This document shows positions 62,226-64,000 of a DNA stretch of 64,000 bases, piece by piece; position 1 is the first letter of the stretch, and the number at the start of each line of letters is the position of its first letter. The DNA lies in NCBI GenBank assembly GCA_017847885.1, contig JAGAUA010000003.1, positions 1-64,000 of the forward strand. The letters run 5' to 3'. The position numbers and the translations under genes were made by a program. This DNA is from Oscillospiraceae bacterium (GTDB taxonomy: Bacteria > Bacillota > Clostridia > Oscillospirales > Ruminococcaceae). Under the pieces are notes generated by a model. The model did not search any database. It was given only the letters and a program-made list of their open reading frames with translations, and was not told where the DNA came from.

Positions 62226-62972
62226 ATGGAGCAGATTTCTTTTAAACTTGATGTATTTGAAGGTCCTCTCGACCTGTTGCTCCACTTGATTACCAAGCAT
62301 AAGCTTAATATTAACGATATTCCGATAGTGACGCTGTTAGACCAATATATGGAATATATTAATGCAATGTCGGAGCAGAATATGGATATAGCCGGGGAAT
62401 TCCTTGAAATGGCGGCTCGGCTTGTGTATATCAAAACCGTGTCGCTTCTTCCTCAGCGCGAGGAAGCGGAGCAGCTTAAAAAGGAGCTTCAGGGAAAGCT
62501 TATAGAGTATTCACTCTGCAAAAAAGCGGCAGAGCTTATGAAGCTTAGATTTGTCGGCAACGTCAATGCTGTCAGAAAACCGCTGAAAATCGAGTTTGAC
62601 AACACATATTCGGTTATCCATGACCCACAGATACTTCCCGAAATTTACATGAAAATAAATGTCAAGCCCCAGGAGGAAAAAGTCAAGACCGAGGCTTTCA
62701 ATACTATTGTTAAGAAAAAAATCGTTTCTGTAACGTCCAAAATAATTTACGTACTTAGGCGGCTTTATAAATCGGGCAGCTGTCTTATGGAAGGACTTTT
62801 CGACGGTATGACAAACCGTTCGGAGCGTGCTGCGACCTTTCTTGCGGTGCTTGAGCTTACAAAATCGGGAAGAATTTGCCTTAATGACGACAACACGGTT
62901 ATTACGTTCAACAAAAACCGTTCAAATTCAGATAATGAAGAAGTTTCCGAAACGGAGGTTTCGTATCAATGA
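62226..62972 (+). CDS. scpA: Chromosome segregation protein ScpA
   Basis: A 248-residue kleisin that binds SMC and ScpB. FKLDVFEGPLDLLLHLITKHKLNINDIPIVTLLDQYMEYI is the classic ScpA start and FLEMAARLVYIKTVSLLP follows; the C-terminal winged helix holds RAATFLAVLELTKSGRI. Start follows the M50 stop by 3 bases; it overlaps scpB by 4 (ATGA). Confidence 0.97.
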   Translation: MEQISFKLDVFEGPLDLLLHLITKHKLNINDIPIVTLLDQYMEYINAMSEQNMDIAGEFLEMAARLVYIKTVSLLPQREEAEQLKKELQGKLIEYSLCKKAAELMKLRFVGNVNAVRKPLKIEFDNTYSVIHDPQILPEIYMKINVKPQEEKVKTEAFNTIVKKKIVSVTSKIIYVLRRLYKSGSCLMEGLFDGMTNRSERAATFLAVLELTKSGRICLNDDNTVITFNKNRSNSDNEEVSETEVSYQ

Positions 62973-63559
62973 AAATTAACGAAGGTATATCCGTTATTGA
63001 GGCAATACTTTTTGCCAGCGGTGAACCGATAGAAACAGAAAAACTCTGTACGGCGGCAGGTATTGAGGAGGACACGCTTCTGAAGCTGATACCGCTGCTT
63101 ATGGACAGGTATGAATCAACGGGAAGCGCGCTTACGGTGTTAAAGCTTGGAAGCTGTTACCAGCTGGCGGTAAAGTCGGATTATATCGAGTATATAAGGG
63201 CGGCGCTTGAAACCAAAAAGAACACGCCTCTTTCTCCGGCAGCAATGGAGGTACTGACAATTATTGCCTACAACCAGCCCGTAACAAAGGGCTTTGTGGA
63301 GCATATACGCGGAATAGACAGCTCAAGCGTTGTCAATTCTCTTGTTGAGAAAAACTTGTTGGAAGAAGCAGGACGTCTTGATGTGCCGGGCAGACCAATT
63401 GCGTATAAGACAACATCGGCTTTTCTGCGGTGCTTTCAGCTTTCCTCGCTGGACGACCTGCCTGTACTGCCTAACTCAGAGGGGCAGGTAAGCTTTGACG
63501 AAATACTTATCTCAAAGGAAGAAGCAGGCGAAGCTGACAGCGAAAATGCTGAGAAGTAA
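62969..63559 (+). CDS. scpB: Chromosome segregation protein ScpB
   Basis: A 196-residue partner of ScpA in the SMC complex. ISVIEAILFASGEPIETEKLC, LSPAAMEVLTIIAYNQPVTKGFVEHIRGIDSSSVVNSLVEKNLLEEAGRLDVPGRPIAYKTT are typical winged-helix blocks. Start overlaps scpA by 4 bases, with ACGGAGG upstream. The tail is acidic. Confidence 0.97.
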   Translation: MKINEGISVIEAILFASGEPIETEKLCTAAGIEEDTLLKLIPLLMDRYESTGSALTVLKLGSCYQLAVKSDYIEYIRAALETKKNTPLSPAAMEVLTIIAYNQPVTKGFVEHIRGIDSSSVVNSLVEKNLLEEAGRLDVPGRPIAYKTTSAFLRCFQLSSLDDLPVLPNSEGQVSFDEILISKEEAGEADSENAEK

Positions 63560-63593
63560 AGGCAATACCGCATAACGAAAGGGTGATGGTATA

Positions 63594-64000
63594 TTGACGG
63601 CGCTTATTGTAATAGGCATAATCGTTCTGCTGTTTGCGCTTTTGCTTAATATAAAGCTGTCTGCGGAAATAAAATATTACGGCGGCAAGCTTGATTTTAA
63701 GGTCAAATATATGTGGTTTACGATTTTCCCCTTAAAACCGAGAAAAAAGCCGAAAAGAAAAAGGAAAAAAGAAGCCGCGGAAGAACAGACTGCGGATACC
63801 AAAGAAAATACTGCGGAGGGACAGTCTGCGGATATCAATGAAAATACCGCTGAAAACATTGTATCTGACAGCGGTGAAAATATAAGCGATAGTGAGACCG
63901 ATACGAAAAATGCCGAGAAAAAGAAGCTTAGCGAAAAGCTTAACGAAAATCTTGACAAGATCAAGGATCTGATCGAAAAGGCAAAGCTTGTGTGGTCGGC
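63594..64000 (+). CDS. DUF2953-like membrane protein, N-terminal part (partial)
   Basis: The frame opens at TTG 63594 after AAAGGGTGATGG and runs off the right end (135 codons seen). The start TALIVIGIIVLLFALLLNIKL is one membrane helix, then AEIKYYGGKLDFKVKYMWFTIFPLKPRKKPKRKRKK, a beta strand and a basic block as in DUF2953 proteins. A long acidic Glu/Asn/Thr-rich insert with two partial repeats (TADTKENTAEGQSADINENTAEN) follows, then a basic helix. In many Clostridia this gene lies between scpB and the spore protein gene ytfJ. That fits the place here but ytfJ is out of view. Confidence 0.7.
   Translation, partial: MTALIVIGIIVLLFALLLNIKLSAEIKYYGGKLDFKVKYMWFTIFPLKPRKKPKRKRKKEAAEEQTADTKENTAEGQSADINENTAENIVSDSGENISDSETDTKNAEKKKLSEKLNENLDKIKDLIEKAKLVWS

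Overview
The window looks like chromosome of a low-to-moderate GC, anaerobic, spore-forming member of the Clostridia, most like the Ruminococcaceae/Oscillospiraceae. Evidence: cotJAB, a sipL-like gene beside spoIVA, sigK with a pro-sequence, long single-chain PurL, AdhE, rubredoxin-first rubrerythrin, Na+-translocating decarboxylase subunits, many AGGAGG ribosome sites and TTGACA-N17-TATAAT promoters. The family placement is inference from gene content. Layout: (1) 1-4906 is the right end of a prophage: tail protein end, small protein, endolysin, holin, terminator, then an operator-controlled promoter, a structured leader and five accessory genes ending in a protein that resembles the anti-CRISPR AcrVA2. 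(2) 4891-5472 (minus) is the host cotJA-cotJB-cotJC operon, but cotJC stops after its 33rd host codon at the prophage junction, so the element sits inside a spore-coat gene. (3) 5473-16460: GNAT and PAS proteins, tgt, a HAD phosphatase / cupin-regulator / acyl-CoA synthetase cluster, a GH31 alpha-xylosidase, and the spore-coat assembly pair sipL-spoIVA. (4) 16463-29960 (mostly minus): cytidine deaminase, mtaB-purL, a PyrB carrying a PyrI-type zinc tail, trmL, a pyridoxal kinase, adhE and a GH26-like glycosidase with a full cre match at its promoter; a Crh-like HPr lies on plus. (5) 29962-47394 (plus): alaS, HIT, comEC (degenerate C-terminal domain), holA, rnmV, an MBOAT/DHHW O-acetylation pair, rpe, a stripped Rnf-like D-E-A cluster that has lost most intramembrane cysteines, a DUF4015-like protein, a class A PBP and an RlmL-like methyltransferase. 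(6) 47466-64000: DUF1893/ECF-S, an aldo-keto reductase, GGDEF-EAL, tRNA-Ala, a CE2-like esterase lipoprotein, oadB/oadG, mscS, rubrerythrin, ClpC, a 48-residue Cys-rich membrane protein, intact sigK, tRNA-Gly/Arg/His, rpmB, an M50 protease, scpA-scpB and the start of a DUF2953 protein. The sporulation genes fit one mother-cell programme: SipL and SpoIVA form the coat base, CotJ proteins belong to the coat, and SigK drives late coat genes. An element splitting cotJC next to an uninterrupted sigK suggests a skin-like, developmentally excised prophage at an unusual site. This could be tested by looking left of base 1 for the remaining cotJC codons and a recombinase gene.
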